DNA of 41,588 bases from Bacillota bacterium (GCA_023408815.1 JAEYJO010000040.1:1-41588), one strand, 5' to 3'. Numbered from the stretch's first letter, positions 34,001-41,464 are shown. Made by a program: numbers and translations. The notes: a model not told the origin generated them from the sequence alone.

Positions 34001-34498
34001 CTACCATATCAAACGCATATTTTTCTTATCCCTTTTCCAGTCACATTCCTTCTCCGCTTCACAGCAAAAGCAGCTTCTACTCAACTTATCCGCACGGTAC
34101 AACAAACCGGAAAGTCCAGATTCCAAAGACGTTTTCGAATTTCTATGAGAAACAATAGCTTTTAAAATAACACTTGTTTCTTTATCTCCGAACCCGCAAT
34201 CCGCAAGGATAGGTGCCGCTAACACGGCACTTGCTTCTTCATGAGGCGTTCCATCTTCATATTGCACATGTCTTCCGATATCATGAAGCAGAGCTGCCGC
34301 ATAGATAAGTTCTTCCTCGGCCTGCTGTCCCTCCTTAAGCTTCAATATCATGGCAATCCGAGCCACATCGAGAAAGTGAACCATGTCGTGACGGCAGAAC
34401 TTGCGTCCGGCTTCTGCTTTTTCATTTTTACATACATACTCTTTATAAGATGTGTGCTCTAATATCTTGTTCACTCTTTCCCTGCTTATATTCTCCAT
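34001..34498 (-). CDS. HD domain-containing hydrolase in the folate operon
   Basis: A 165-residue HD-superfamily phosphohydrolase. Metal ligands appear as the first His in CRHDMVHFLDV, the HD pair in LLHDIGRHVQYE, and further His and Asp in IVSHRNSK and YRADKLSR. The C-terminus carries CFCCEAEKECDW, a Cys cluster that may bind metal. It sits between folE and folP, so it could be the enzyme that dephosphorylates dihydroneopterin triphosphate, a step for which no Nudix enzyme is seen here; this is inference. GAGG is upstream of the ATG. Confidence 0.85.
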   Translation of the reverse strand: MENISRERVNKILEHTSYKEYVCKNEKAEAGRKFCRHDMVHFLDVARIAMILKLKEGQQAEEELIYAAALLHDIGRHVQYEDGTPHEEASAVLAAPILADCGFGDKETSVILKAIVSHRNSKTSLESGLSGLLYRADKLSRSCFCCEAEKECDWKRDKKNMRLIW

Positions 34499-34549
34499 CC
34501 GGCCATAACCTCGCTTCTTCTATCAATACTTATTTCTGACAGGAACATA

Positions 34550-35110
34550 TCAATGAGAATTAACCAACTGGAAAAAGGTGTTCTGCAGTTTCTCATTTTC
34601 TGCAAAAGCGCCCCTGGTCACAAAGGTTACCGTCTTGCTGCCCGGCTTCTTCACTCCTCTCATGGTCATGCACATATGTTCCGCCTCTATCATGACCATT
34701 ACCCCCTGAGGGTCCAGATATTCCATAATTGCATCCGCTATCTGCGCGGTCATTTGCTCCTGTATCTGCAGACGTTTTGCATATACCTCCACTGTCCGCG
34801 CCAATTTGGAAATTCCTACCACTTTCCCATCCGGAATATAAGCCACATGGGCCTTTCCATAAAAAGGCATCATATGATGCTCGCAGGTAGAATAGAATAC
34901 GATATCTTTTTCTATTACCATTTCATTATTTTCCGCCGTAAAGGTTTTTGCCAAATGTTCTGCAGCATCCTCTCCCATTCCGCCGAAGATCTCTTCATAC
35001 ATCCTCGCCATCCGGTTCGGCGTATCTATCAGTCCTTCTCTCGAAACATTCTCTCCGATCCCTTCTAAAAGCAATCTGACGCCCTCTTCAATTTTTTTCC
35101 GATTTACCAT
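34550..35110 (-). CDS. folE: GTP cyclohydrolase I
   Basis: A 186-residue enzyme making 7,8-dihydroneopterin triphosphate from GTP. The family regions DTPNRMARMYEE, FYSTCEHHMMPF (Cys and His zinc ligands), YIPDGKVVGISKLAR and HMCMTMRGVKKP (second Cys) are present. It starts at the ATG at 35110, preceded by AGGA, overlapping the end of folC by 23 bp, so translation is likely coupled. The longer GTG start at 35119 is less likely. Confidence 0.96.
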   Translation of the reverse strand: MVNRKKIEEGVRLLLEGIGENVSREGLIDTPNRMARMYEEIFGGMGEDAAEHLAKTFTAENNEMVIEKDIVFYSTCEHHMMPFYGKAHVAYIPDGKVVGISKLARTVEVYAKRLQIQEQMTAQIADAIMEYLDPQGVMVMIEAEHMCMTMRGVKKPGSKTVTFVTRGAFAENEKLQNTFFQLVNSH

Positions 35111-36413
35111 GTGTATCACTCCTGATTTTATCTCTATTCTCTATAATTCTCATTAAAACCCCAAGATAAGACAAGGAACCGAATGCAATAATAACACTAT
35201 CCTTATCCGCCAGCAAGTAGCTAAGTTCCACGGCTTCCTCCAGGCTGTCGGAAGCCGTCACTCTCGGATGGAACTTCTCCACTTCCTTCGCCAAGTCATA
35301 AGCGTGCATAGCTCTGGGATTCTCCGGCGGCGTGACCGTAATGATATCCTGCGCCAACTCACAGGTTTCGCCTATAATTTTATCGTATTCCTTGTCTCTC
35401 AATATTCCTATTATATAAATTATCTTTTTGTTTGTAAAATAAAAGCGGATAGAATCGGCTAATTTCTTCGCTCCATCCTCGTTATGCGCACCGTCAGCAA
35501 TGAATAGCGGTTTTCTTCCTATCACGCTGAACCGCCCGCGCCACACCGTATCCGCAAGCCCCGTCCTGAGCGCTTTTTCCTTAACAGGATAGCCTGCCTG
35601 CCCCAAAACCTCAATCGCCTTTACCGCAAGCGCCGCATTCGTAATCTGATGCTTCCCTGCCAGCCCAATTTCCAAATCCTTGTACCCCCCATAAGTAAAC
35701 CGCTGCTTTTCCACACCATATTTGATCCGCGTAATTTTTTCTTCTTCTACTACAAAAAAAGGGCTGTTTTCATCTTCTGCCCGTTTCATTAAAATAGATA
35801 AAACCTCCGGTTTTTGACCCGTACTAATTACATAACATCCGTTTTTTATAATTCCGGCCTTATTCTCGGCAATCTCTTCCTGTGTTTTTCCAAGATACTG
35901 CATATGGTCCATGCTGATCGATGTGAACACTGCCGCCACAGTGTTTGAAATGATATTGGTCGCATCCGCCAAGCCACCCATCCCTGTTTCCAATATTACA
36001 ATATCGCATTTCATTTTTTTGAAGTATAAAAAGGCCATAACCGTCTCGATTTCAAAAGGAGTTGGATGCGGCAAACCTTCCTCCACGATTTTGTCAACCA
36101 TCTGCTTGACTTCTTCCAGACATTCACACAATGCCTGTTTAGTGATTGGACGTCCATTGACCTGTATCCGTTCCCTATATTCAAAAATAACAGGCGATAT
36201 GTATCTTCCTGTCTTATATCCTGCTGCTTTAAAAACCGTTGAAAGATATGCAAGAACAGAACCCTTTCCGTTAGTACCTGCAATATGGATAAAGCGTAAA
36301 TCATTCTGCGGATTTCCTAACCGTCCGCAAAGTTCTCTCATATTGTCAAGGCCGAGCACACTCCCGTATTGATTTACTTCTTCCATATATTCCATGGCTT
36401 CCTTATAGTTCAT
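35088..36413 (-). CDS. folC: Folylpolyglutamate / dihydrofolate synthase
   Basis: A 441-residue Mur-ligase-type enzyme that adds glutamate to dihydropteroate and folates. P-loop IAGTNGKGSV near residue 44-53, ETGMGGLADATN, and FTSISMDHMQYLG are typical. The C-terminal domain contains IADGAHNEDGAKKL and TPPENPRA. AAAGG is upstream of the ATG. It is the first gene of the folate operon, 78-96 nt from the divergent small membrane protein gene; no convincing promoter pair was resolved in that space. Confidence 0.94.
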   Translation of the reverse strand: MNYKEAMEYMEEVNQYGSVLGLDNMRELCGRLGNPQNDLRFIHIAGTNGKGSVLAYLSTVFKAAGYKTGRYISPVIFEYRERIQVNGRPITKQALCECLEEVKQMVDKIVEEGLPHPTPFEIETVMAFLYFKKMKCDIVILETGMGGLADATNIISNTVAAVFTSISMDHMQYLGKTQEEIAENKAGIIKNGCYVISTGQKPEVLSILMKRAEDENSPFFVVEEEKITRIKYGVEKQRFTYGGYKDLEIGLAGKHQITNAALAVKAIEVLGQAGYPVKEKALRTGLADTVWRGRFSVIGRKPLFIADGAHNEDGAKKLADSIRFYFTNKKIIYIIGILRDKEYDKIIGETCELAQDIITVTPPENPRAMHAYDLAKEVEKFHPRVTASDSLEEAVELSYLLADKDSVIIAFGSLSYLGVLMRIIENRDKIRSDTHGKSEKN

Positions 36414-36508
36414 ATTCGCACCTTTCCTGCCTATTTTTACGTACTATTTTTTCTGACTGTAAAAATACGCAAAGAATAATATTTTTTTATTTGGAAATAA
36501 TTATCCTC

Positions 36509-36919
36509 ATGAAAAAACTAATCCATAACTTTATTCACTGTGGCATCCTTGGCTGGTGCCTGGAAATTACCTTTACTGCGCTGAGTTCCTTCCGGCGCAG
36601 AGAATTTAAACTGACGGGAAATACCTCCATTTGGATGTTTCCCATATATGGCATGGCATCCTTCCTCGCTCCGGTGTGCAAAATCGTAAAGAAGCAGCAT
36701 TTTCTCATACGTGGATTTGTCTATGCCCTTCTCATTTTTGTCGGCGAGTTCATCACCGGTTCGCTTTTGATGCGAAAAGAAATATGCCCTTGGGATTACT
36801 GCCGCTCCAAATGGAACATTAATAAAATCGTCCGCTTGGACTATCTTCCCTGCTGGATATTCGCAGGCCTTCTTTTCGAGCGTCTTATAAAGGAAAGCGA
36901 CGAGTCAGGCGATTCATAA
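36509..36919 (+). CDS. Small membrane protein, putative ABC-transporter type IV (CmpB-like)
   Basis: About 136 residues with three or four hydrophobic segments. It resembles the PF06541 ABC_trans_CmpB family, with HCGILGWCLEITFTAL near the start and the conserved CPWDYC region (about 97-102) and the LDYLPCWIFAGLLFE end. The ATG at 36509 is preferred; a TTG at 36491 has no ribosome site. A convincing Shine-Dalgarno is lacking. Its stop codon overlaps that of the convergent MATE gene by 6 bp. Function is unknown despite the family name. Confidence 0.75.
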   Translation: MKKLIHNFIHCGILGWCLEITFTALSSFRRREFKLTGNTSIWMFPIYGMASFLAPVCKIVKKQHFLIRGFVYALLIFVGEFITGSLLMRKEICPWDYCRSKWNINKIVRLDYLPCWIFAGLLFERLIKESDESGDS

Positions 36920-38275
36920 GCTCTGCTCACAAACGCGCGCATCGTTACGCCTCTGTGCATTCCTCATCACGAAAATATATGCAATGGCTAAGAAAATACC
37001 TGTCATTATCCACGCACTGGCATTTCCGAAGCAAACGCCCACATAGCTTTGATAATATGCCGAGGTGAAGGCAAGAGTGGCACGGCAGACCAGCTCAACA
37101 ACGCCTCCCAGTACCGGCAGCACAGAATATCCGCTGCCCTGCATGGCATTTCGGAAAATAAATATCATGCCGAGGGGAATAAAGAAAAATCCGCAAATCA
37201 TTACATAGGTTCTTGCATAGCCCAGCACCTCCGTAATATCTCCGCTCACAAACAGACCGATCGCATAGGGAAGTATCTGCATTATCACAGCATAAATGAC
37301 AATTCCATATATTGCCGACATCACATTAGCAATTCTAACACCCCTTCGGATTCTCGTAAAATCGTTGATTCCCCTATTCTGCGCACAGTAAGTCGCCATC
37401 GTCATTCCCATAGCAACAAACGGCTGTGTCACGAACTGCTCTACCTTAGATGCCGCCGTATAGGCCGCCACTACGGTAGAGCCAAACAGGTTCAGCGCCG
37501 CCTGTACCATCATCGTTCCTACTGCAGTGATGGAAAATTGAAGCGCCATAGGCAGACCGATACTGAGCTGATTGGCGCAGCAAATATAATCCACCTTCCA
37601 ATGCTCCTTGCGAATACATAGTATCGGTACCTTTTTCATAATATAGATGAGGCAGAGAACTCCCGACACCCCTTGCGAAATAACAGTAGCTATGGCAGCC
37701 CCTGCTACCCCCAAAGGAATGACAAGAATCAGAAATAAATCTAAAATTACATTGAGAACCGCCGCAATCATCAAAAAGTAAAGAGGCACCTTGCTGTTTC
37801 CTACCGCTCTTAAAAAGCTGGCCAGCAAATTATAAAAAACAGTACACATCATGCCCATGCACATAATCACAACAAAAGTTCTTGACATCTCGAAAATATC
37901 TTCCGGCGTATTCATAATACTCAAGAGCTTGTCCATACCCGCAATGCTCACAAAAGTCATAATAATAGTAACTATTACGGATAAAAAAACGGCATTGCCT
38001 ACACTCTTTTTTAACCCCTCAATATCTCCTGCTCCGAAACGCTGGGCGGTGAGTACCGTAAAACCCGTAGTAAGTCCCTGCATAAAACCGAAAATCAAAA
38101 ATGTTATCGTACCGGTGGCGCCTACTGCCGCCAACGCCTGTACGCCAAGAAAGCGGCCTACGATAATCGTATCCACCATGGTGTATAACTGTTGAAAAAT
38201 ATTTCCTATAATAAGCGGGATAATAAATTTAACAATTAGCTTGGAAGGGCTTCCCTTCGTCATATCCAGTTCCAT
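36914..38275 (-). CDS. MATE family efflux transporter
   Basis: A 453-residue, 12-segment membrane protein that exports cations or drugs using a Na+ or H+ gradient. The start MTKGSPSKLIVKFIIPLIIGNIFQQLYTMVDTIIVG-type helix 1 with GRFLGVQALAAVGA is standard for MATE; the repeat appears in the second half (VGTMMVQAALNLFGS). AAAGG is upstream. It follows a terminator behind the PH-domain gene, so readthrough or an unseen promoter must drive it. Substrate unknown. Confidence 0.93.
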   Translation of the reverse strand: MELDMTKGSPSKLIVKFIIPLIIGNIFQQLYTMVDTIIVGRFLGVQALAAVGATGTITFLIFGFMQGLTTGFTVLTAQRFGAGDIEGLKKSVGNAVFLSVIVTIIMTFVSIAGMDKLLSIMNTPEDIFEMSRTFVVIMCMGMMCTVFYNLLASFLRAVGNSKVPLYFLMIAAVLNVILDLFLILVIPLGVAGAAIATVISQGVSGVLCLIYIMKKVPILCIRKEHWKVDYICCANQLSIGLPMALQFSITAVGTMMVQAALNLFGSTVVAAYTAASKVEQFVTQPFVAMGMTMATYCAQNRGINDFTRIRRGVRIANVMSAIYGIVIYAVIMQILPYAIGLFVSGDITEVLGYARTYVMICGFFFIPLGMIFIFRNAMQGSGYSVLPVLGGVVELVCRATLAFTSAYYQSYVGVCFGNASAWIMTGIFLAIAYIFVMRNAQRRNDARVCEQSL

Positions 38276-38303
38276 ATCTTTTCTAGCCTTTCAAATTACC
38301 TTT

Positions 38304-38344
38304 AAAAGGCGGTATGAAAATTCATCCATACCGCCGCATTTTTT
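38304..38344 (-). terminator. Terminator between the PH-domain and MATE genes
   Basis: GGCGGTATG / CATACCGCC form a 9-bp stem with a 10-nt loop. TTTT follows on the minus strand, and a longer T-run follows on the plus strand, so it could act in both directions. It overlaps the PH-domain stop codon. Confidence 0.75.
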
Positions 38345-38720
38345 ATAAAATGTCCGTATCCGTATCATCCCTTAGCCCTGAGCCTATGTCAAGCGTGTTG
38401 AGGGTCCTTCTTTTTCTTCTCGCTTCCTCCGAGGTCTTCAGAATGTAATCCTTGATTTCTTTCGCATGTTTGATATGTATAAGCTGCAGCTTAGGGTGCG
38501 TCGTATCTCCGGTAAAACACATGACGGTTCCAAGTCCGAATATTCTCTCTAATAAAGTAGCCTGAAGCTCCACGTCCTGAACCTTATACATATAACAGTC
38601 ATTCTCGTGGGTTTTAAAAAGGCCGCTATTGACCACAATATATTCTTCTCCCACAGTATATTTTGTAAATGTCCATGGAAGTCCAAAAAACAAAAGCCTT
38701 TTTCGTTCTACATATTCCAT
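38343..38720 (-). CDS. PH domain-containing protein
   Basis: A 125-residue protein resembling the bacterial PH (bPH_2) family: KRLLFFGLPWTFTKY followed by TVGEEYIVVNSGLF and a strand-rich core that ends with a helix (HIKHAKEIKDYILKTSEEA). There is no membrane segment, unlike many YdbT-type proteins. The tail is polar and rich in Asp and Thr. The ATG at 38720 fits the fold; earlier ATGs up to 38744 are possible. It has a good promoter upstream and a terminator downstream. Role unknown. Confidence 0.8.
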   Translation of the reverse strand: MEYVERKRLLFFGLPWTFTKYTVGEEYIVVNSGLFKTHENDCYMYKVQDVELQATLLERIFGLGTVMCFTGDTTHPKLQLIHIKHAKEIKDYILKTSEEARRKRRTLNTLDIGSGLRDDTDTDIL

Positions 38721-38761
38721 AATAATGACCATCCCTTTCTTCATTATCTTATACTTTACTT

Positions 38762-38790
38762 ATTATATTAGATAGCTAATCATAATGCAA
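38762..38790 (-). promoter_or_regulatory. Promoter of the PH-domain gene
   Basis: On the minus strand TTGCAT (complement of 38785-38790) and a perfect TATAAT (complement of 38762-38767) are 17 bp apart, about 40 nt upstream of the start codon. Confidence 0.75.
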
Positions 38791-38831
38791 AGCCTTTTCA
38801 TCGATTTAAGAAATTTTTATAAGTTTTTACA

Positions 38832-38860
38832 TTGAAAGAGGAGAATCATTGTGGTATCAT
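38832..38860 (+). promoter_or_regulatory. Promoter of the pyrBI operon
   Basis: TTGAAA (38832-38837) and TATCAT (38855-38860) are 17 bp apart, each with one mismatch to consensus. Transcription would start near 38867, about 47 nt before the leader ORF and about 340 nt before pyrB. Confidence 0.72.
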
Positions 38861-38913
38861 AGAAGAAATTTTAGAGCACATATTTAAAATGAACGAATTT
38901 AAGGAGGTATCCC

Positions 38914-39009
38914 ATGGCAGCAAGAGCGCATAACGAATGTTTCAGATTTTCCCAGATACCGCTTAGCTGTTTATTTTTTTCCTATTCGTATTATCCATAT
39001 CGTTCATAA
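38914..39009 (+). CDS. Putative pyrBI leader peptide
   Basis: A 31-codon ORF preceded by a strong AAGGAGG at nine-base spacing. It begins MAARAHNECFRFSQ and ends LFFSYSYYPYRS. Codons 19-23 cover a U-rich RNA stretch (38970-38980, ten U in eleven bases), and the stop codon lies 10 nt before a terminator hairpin. This layout is like the E. coli pyrL leader of pyrBI, where low UTP slows the polymerase in a U-tract so that a ribosome can block the terminator. The peptide is unlikely to have its own function. Homology to pyrL is not claimed; the arrangement is what matters. Confidence 0.65.
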   Translation: MAARAHNECFRFSQIPLSCLFFSYSYYPYRS

Positions 39010-39019
39010 TTAAACTTTG

Positions 39020-39050
39020 AATCGAAGAGAATTATTTCTCTTCGATTTTG
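39020..39050 (+). terminator. Attenuator hairpin before pyrBI
   Basis: A perfect 12-bp stem (39020-39031 and 39036-39047), a 4-nt TTAT loop and a short TTTT run form an intrinsic terminator about 155 nt upstream of pyrB and 10 nt after the leader ORF. A ribosome at the leader stop codon would cover the lower part of its 5' arm. Confidence 0.75.
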
Positions 39051-39071
39051 TATGTACGGCTACTATTTTAA

Positions 39072-39160
39072 CCAGGGTGTGTCTGAAAACTGCTCGTACC
39101 GGGCGAGGCGCTTCACTTTGCGGTATACTGCGTTGCAATGAGTTTTCAGACACACCCTGG
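39072..39160. mobile_element. MITE-like element between pyr attenuator and pyrB
   Basis: An 89-bp segment with perfect 20-bp terminal inverted repeats, CCAGGGTGTGTCTGAAAACT at 39072-39091 and its complement at 39141-39160. The 49-bp interior has no ORF. The ends resemble transposase-type termini (GGGTGTGTCTGAAAA), but no transposase is present and no clear target duplication is visible. In RNA it would form a long hairpin without a T-run. Confidence 0.7.
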
Positions 39161-39204
39161 CATCAAATCAAGTAAACTACCCCGCAGAAAGGACGGATAA
39201 CACT

Positions 39205-40119
39205 ATGAGACATTTAATGGGCCCTCTCGACTTTACAGCCGAGGAGCTGGATAAGCTCTTCGACCTCGCAAATGATATCGAGCACAACATGGCTAAATAT
39301 GCTCACGCATGTGACGGAAAAAAGCTCGCCACCTGCTTCTACGAACCGAGCACCCGAACGAGACTTAGTTTTGAATCTGCAATGCTGAACTTGGGAGGAA
39401 GTGTTATCGGCTTTTCGGATGCCGGCTCCTCTTCCGCTTCCAAGGGAGAAAGCGTTTCGGATACGATACGCGTTATCTCCTGTTTCGCGGATATCTGCGC
39501 CATGCGCCACCCCAAGGAGGGCGCTCCCATGGTTGCTGCCAGCAAATCCACGATTCCGGTCATCAATGCCGGAGACGGCGGACATCAGCATCCGACCCAG
39601 ACCCTCACCGATTTGCTCACCATCCGCTCCTTAAGGGGAAATATTGGAAACTTTACCGTGGGCCTATGCGGAGATCTGAAATTCGGACGAACCGTTCATT
39701 CTCTTATTCACGCCTTGATGCGCTATCCTGATATTCATTTCATCTTCATATCGCCGGAGGAGCTGAAGGTTCCCGATTACCTTACCGATATGCTGAAGGA
39801 AAAGAATATCCCTTATGAGGAAGTCATTCGCCTGGAGGAAATCATGCCGAGGCTGGATTTCCTATACATGACCCGCGTACAAAAGGAACGTTTCTTCAAC
39901 GAAGAAGATTATGTAAGGTTAAAAGACTTCTACATATTGGATAAACCCAAGATGGAACTGGCCAAAAGCGACATGCTTGTGCTCCACCCGCTTCCCCGCG
40001 TCAACGAAATCTCCGTGGAAATCGACGACGATCCCCGGGCCGCATATTTCAAGCAGGTACAATACGGCGTATACGTCCGGATGGCACTCATACTGACATT
40101 GTTAGAGATCCAAGTATAA
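39205..40119 (+). CDS. pyrB: Aspartate carbamoyltransferase catalytic subunit
   Basis: A 304-residue enzyme joining carbamoyl phosphate and aspartate, the first committed step of pyrimidine synthesis. The carbamoyl-phosphate motif FYEPSTRTRLSFE, the 80s-loop SASKGESVSDT, HQHPTQTLTDL and the aspartate-site region HPLPRVNEIS are all present. Length is that of trimeric catalytic chains that pair with PyrI. AAAGGA lies upstream of the ATG. The gene is directly followed by pyrI (22 nt), and an attenuator and MITE lie before it. Confidence 0.97.
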   Translation: MRHLMGPLDFTAEELDKLFDLANDIEHNMAKYAHACDGKKLATCFYEPSTRTRLSFESAMLNLGGSVIGFSDAGSSSASKGESVSDTIRVISCFADICAMRHPKEGAPMVAASKSTIPVINAGDGGHQHPTQTLTDLLTIRSLRGNIGNFTVGLCGDLKFGRTVHSLIHALMRYPDIHFIFISPEELKVPDYLTDMLKEKNIPYEEVIRLEEIMPRLDFLYMTRVQKERFFNEEDYVRLKDFYILDKPKMELAKSDMLVLHPLPRVNEISVEIDDDPRAAYFKQVQYGVYVRMALILTLLEIQV

Positions 40120-40141
40120 AAATAGAAGGGAGGAAAATATC

Positions 40142-40576
40142 ATGTTAAATGTAGGCAGAATCGAGGAAGGTTTCGTTCTCGATCATATCGAGGCAGGCAA
40201 GAGCCTTTCCATATATCATCATCTTCAGCTGGATAAGCTGGACTGCACCGTGGCCATCATAAAAAATGCAAAGAGCAATAAGATGGGGAAAAAAGACATT
40301 CTCAAGGTGGAATGCGATATCGATACTCTGGACTTGGATGTTCTTGCTTTTATCGACCACTGCATTACAGTAAATGTAATCAAAGATGGCGAGATCGTAG
40401 ATAAAAAGGAGCTGGTGCTCCCTAAGGAAATCAAAAATATTATCAAATGCAAAAATCCAAGATGTATTACGTCCATCGAGCAGGGACTTCCTCACATTTT
40501 CGTGCTCGCCGATGAGAAAAGGGAAGTTTACCGATGTAAATACTGTGAAGAAAAATACGAGGATATTACTAAATAG
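40142..40576 (+). CDS. pyrI: Aspartate carbamoyltransferase regulatory subunit
   Basis: A 144-residue regulatory chain that binds CTP and ATP and holds catalytic trimers together. The allosteric domain begins with VGRIEEGFVLDHIEAGKS. The C-terminal zinc domain has the four cysteines in CKNPRC (Cys-x4-Cys) and CKYC (Cys-x2-Cys). GGGAGGAAA precedes the ATG. It makes the E. coli-type allosteric enzyme likely, which fits the E. coli-like attenuator. No terminator is seen on the plus strand right after it; the hairpin at 40631-40676 may serve. Confidence 0.95.
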   Translation: MLNVGRIEEGFVLDHIEAGKSLSIYHHLQLDKLDCTVAIIKNAKSNKMGKKDILKVECDIDTLDLDVLAFIDHCITVNVIKDGEIVDKKELVLPKEIKNIIKCKNPRCITSIEQGLPHIFVLADEKREVYRCKYCEEKYEDITK

Positions 40577-40621
40577 TCTTATGAAAACGGGCACCATGCC
40601 TCGTAAACTGATCCTATGTTC

Positions 40622-40676
40622 AAAAAAAGCGGAAGCCCTGAAGCTACGAATCGTTCGATTCATAAAAGGGGCTTCC
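40622..40676 (-). terminator. Terminator of the HPr-like gene
   Basis: GGAAGCCC / GGGGCTTCC arms (40631-40639 and 40668-40676) enclose an inner GAATCG / CGATTC stem (40648-40661). On the minus strand a run of seven T (complement of 40622-40628) follows, right after the HPr-like stop. It is convergent with pyrI and could also stop that transcript. Confidence 0.8.
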
Positions 40677-40677
40677 T

Positions 40678-40935
40678 CTATAAATTATTCTTAAAAAATT
40701 CTGCAAGATCAACTACGGCTTTCGCTTCATCGGGTCCCTCCGCTTCCACCAAGACCTCGTCTCCTACTGCAAGTCCAAGCGCCATCACGCTCAGGATCCT
40801 CTTTGCATTTCCAAATCTGTCGTTTACACTGACAGAAATCGCCGACGCATACTTTAAAGCCTTTCTCACCAGCTGCCCCGCCGGCCTCTCTATCATCCCC
40901 GGATAATCCTTTATTTTATATTGAAAACTTTTCAT
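40678..40935 (-). CDS. HPr-like protein lacking both phosphorylation sites
   Basis: An 85-residue HPr-fold protein. Aligned to HPr it reads PGMIERPAGQLV where HPr has GLHARPA, so residue 15 is Ile not His; it reads NAKRILSVMALGL where HPr has AKSLFKLQTLGL, so residue 46 is Arg not Ser. It therefore cannot accept phosphate from enzyme I or be a substrate of HPr kinase, unlike HPr, and differs from Crh, which keeps Ser46. The numbering fits the ATG at 40935; an ATG at 40944 is also possible. It may be a regulatory or interaction protein. Confidence 0.85.
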   Translation of the reverse strand: MKSFQYKIKDYPGMIERPAGQLVRKALKYASAISVSVNDRFGNAKRILSVMALGLAVGDEVLVEAEGPDEAKAVVDLAEFFKNNL

Positions 40936-41095
40936 ACTCCGCATTGGAAGCTGATTGCTTCCGCTTTCTTTATAGTTTTTGCTAAGGCTTTGAATATTCC
41001 TTTACAATTTCTATAATTCCCGCATTTTTACTTTCTATTCTTTAATGAACTAACCGATATGTTTTTCAGAGGTCGGAGTTGTTTCTCCATGAGGA

Positions 41096-41124
41096 TTGAC
41101 AGATGATTTTTGATGAAGTATTAT
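41096..41124 (+). promoter_or_regulatory. Promoter of the small transcription unit
   Basis: A perfect TTGACA (41096-41101) and TATTAT (41119-41124) are 17 bp apart. Transcription would start near 41131, 30 nt before a small ORF with a good ribosome binding site. Confidence 0.72.
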
Positions 41125-41160
41125 AAGTGTCAAGGGCAATGCCCGAAAGGAAGAAGCATC

Positions 41161-41262
41161 ATGAACTATTATATAACAAATCAGCTTACAAGGAAACTCA
41201 GCTCTGTACAATCCATACCGATGAAACATTGTGCAGAGTATAGCGATAAAATAACGCAATAG
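41161..41262 (+). CDS. Putative 33-residue small protein
   Basis: A short ORF starting MNYYITNQLTRKLSS and ending YSDKITQ. AAAGGAAG lies seven bases before the ATG, and the promoter at 41096-41124 and the terminator at 41370-41406 frame it. It is polar and basic, has one Cys, and no membrane segment. It is too short for a family call. It may be a small protein, or the leader of an RNA, since a 9-bp inverted repeat (41218-41226 and 41265-41273) overlaps its end. Confidence 0.5.
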   Translation: MNYYITNQLTRKLSSVQSIPMKHCAEYSDKITQ

Positions 41263-41369
41263 GATTTCATCGGGAAACAGTGTAATACGATACGCATACC
41301 CGTGCCGCCGGAAACCGCAGCGCAGTATGTTTATTTCTTGTTTTCCGTATATCGTTAAGGCGTAAATAT

Positions 41370-41406
41370 GGCTATGGACAATGTTTTTGTCCATAGCCTT
41401 TTGTTT
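41370..41406 (+). terminator. Terminator of the small transcription unit
   Basis: A perfect 12-bp stem, GGCTATGGACAA / TTGTCCATAGCC (41370-41381 and 41387-41398), with a 5-nt loop and TTTTGTTT after it: a strong intrinsic terminator on the plus strand. The stretch 41274-41369 between ORF and terminator shows nothing clear. Confidence 0.9.
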
Positions 41407-41407
41407 G

Positions 41408-41445
41408 AACATAAGAGCAACTAGCAAAACGTGTTGTTCGTTGTT
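41408..41445 (+). repeat. 38-nt dispersed repeat, copy 2
   Basis: The second copy of the repeat at 22341-22378, identical at 30 of 38 positions and in the same orientation. It contains GAGCAAC / GTTGTTC, a 7-bp stem with one G-U pair. It starts directly after the terminator of the small unit and ends about 20 nt from the group II intron junction. Confidence 0.55.
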
Positions 41446-41464
41446 CCATCCCAGCCATTTCAGA

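Noticed and set aside
38889..38933. A 14-codon ORF starting before the pyr leader ORF
   Set aside because: It has no ribosome binding site and overlaps the strong site used by the 31-codon leader ORF.
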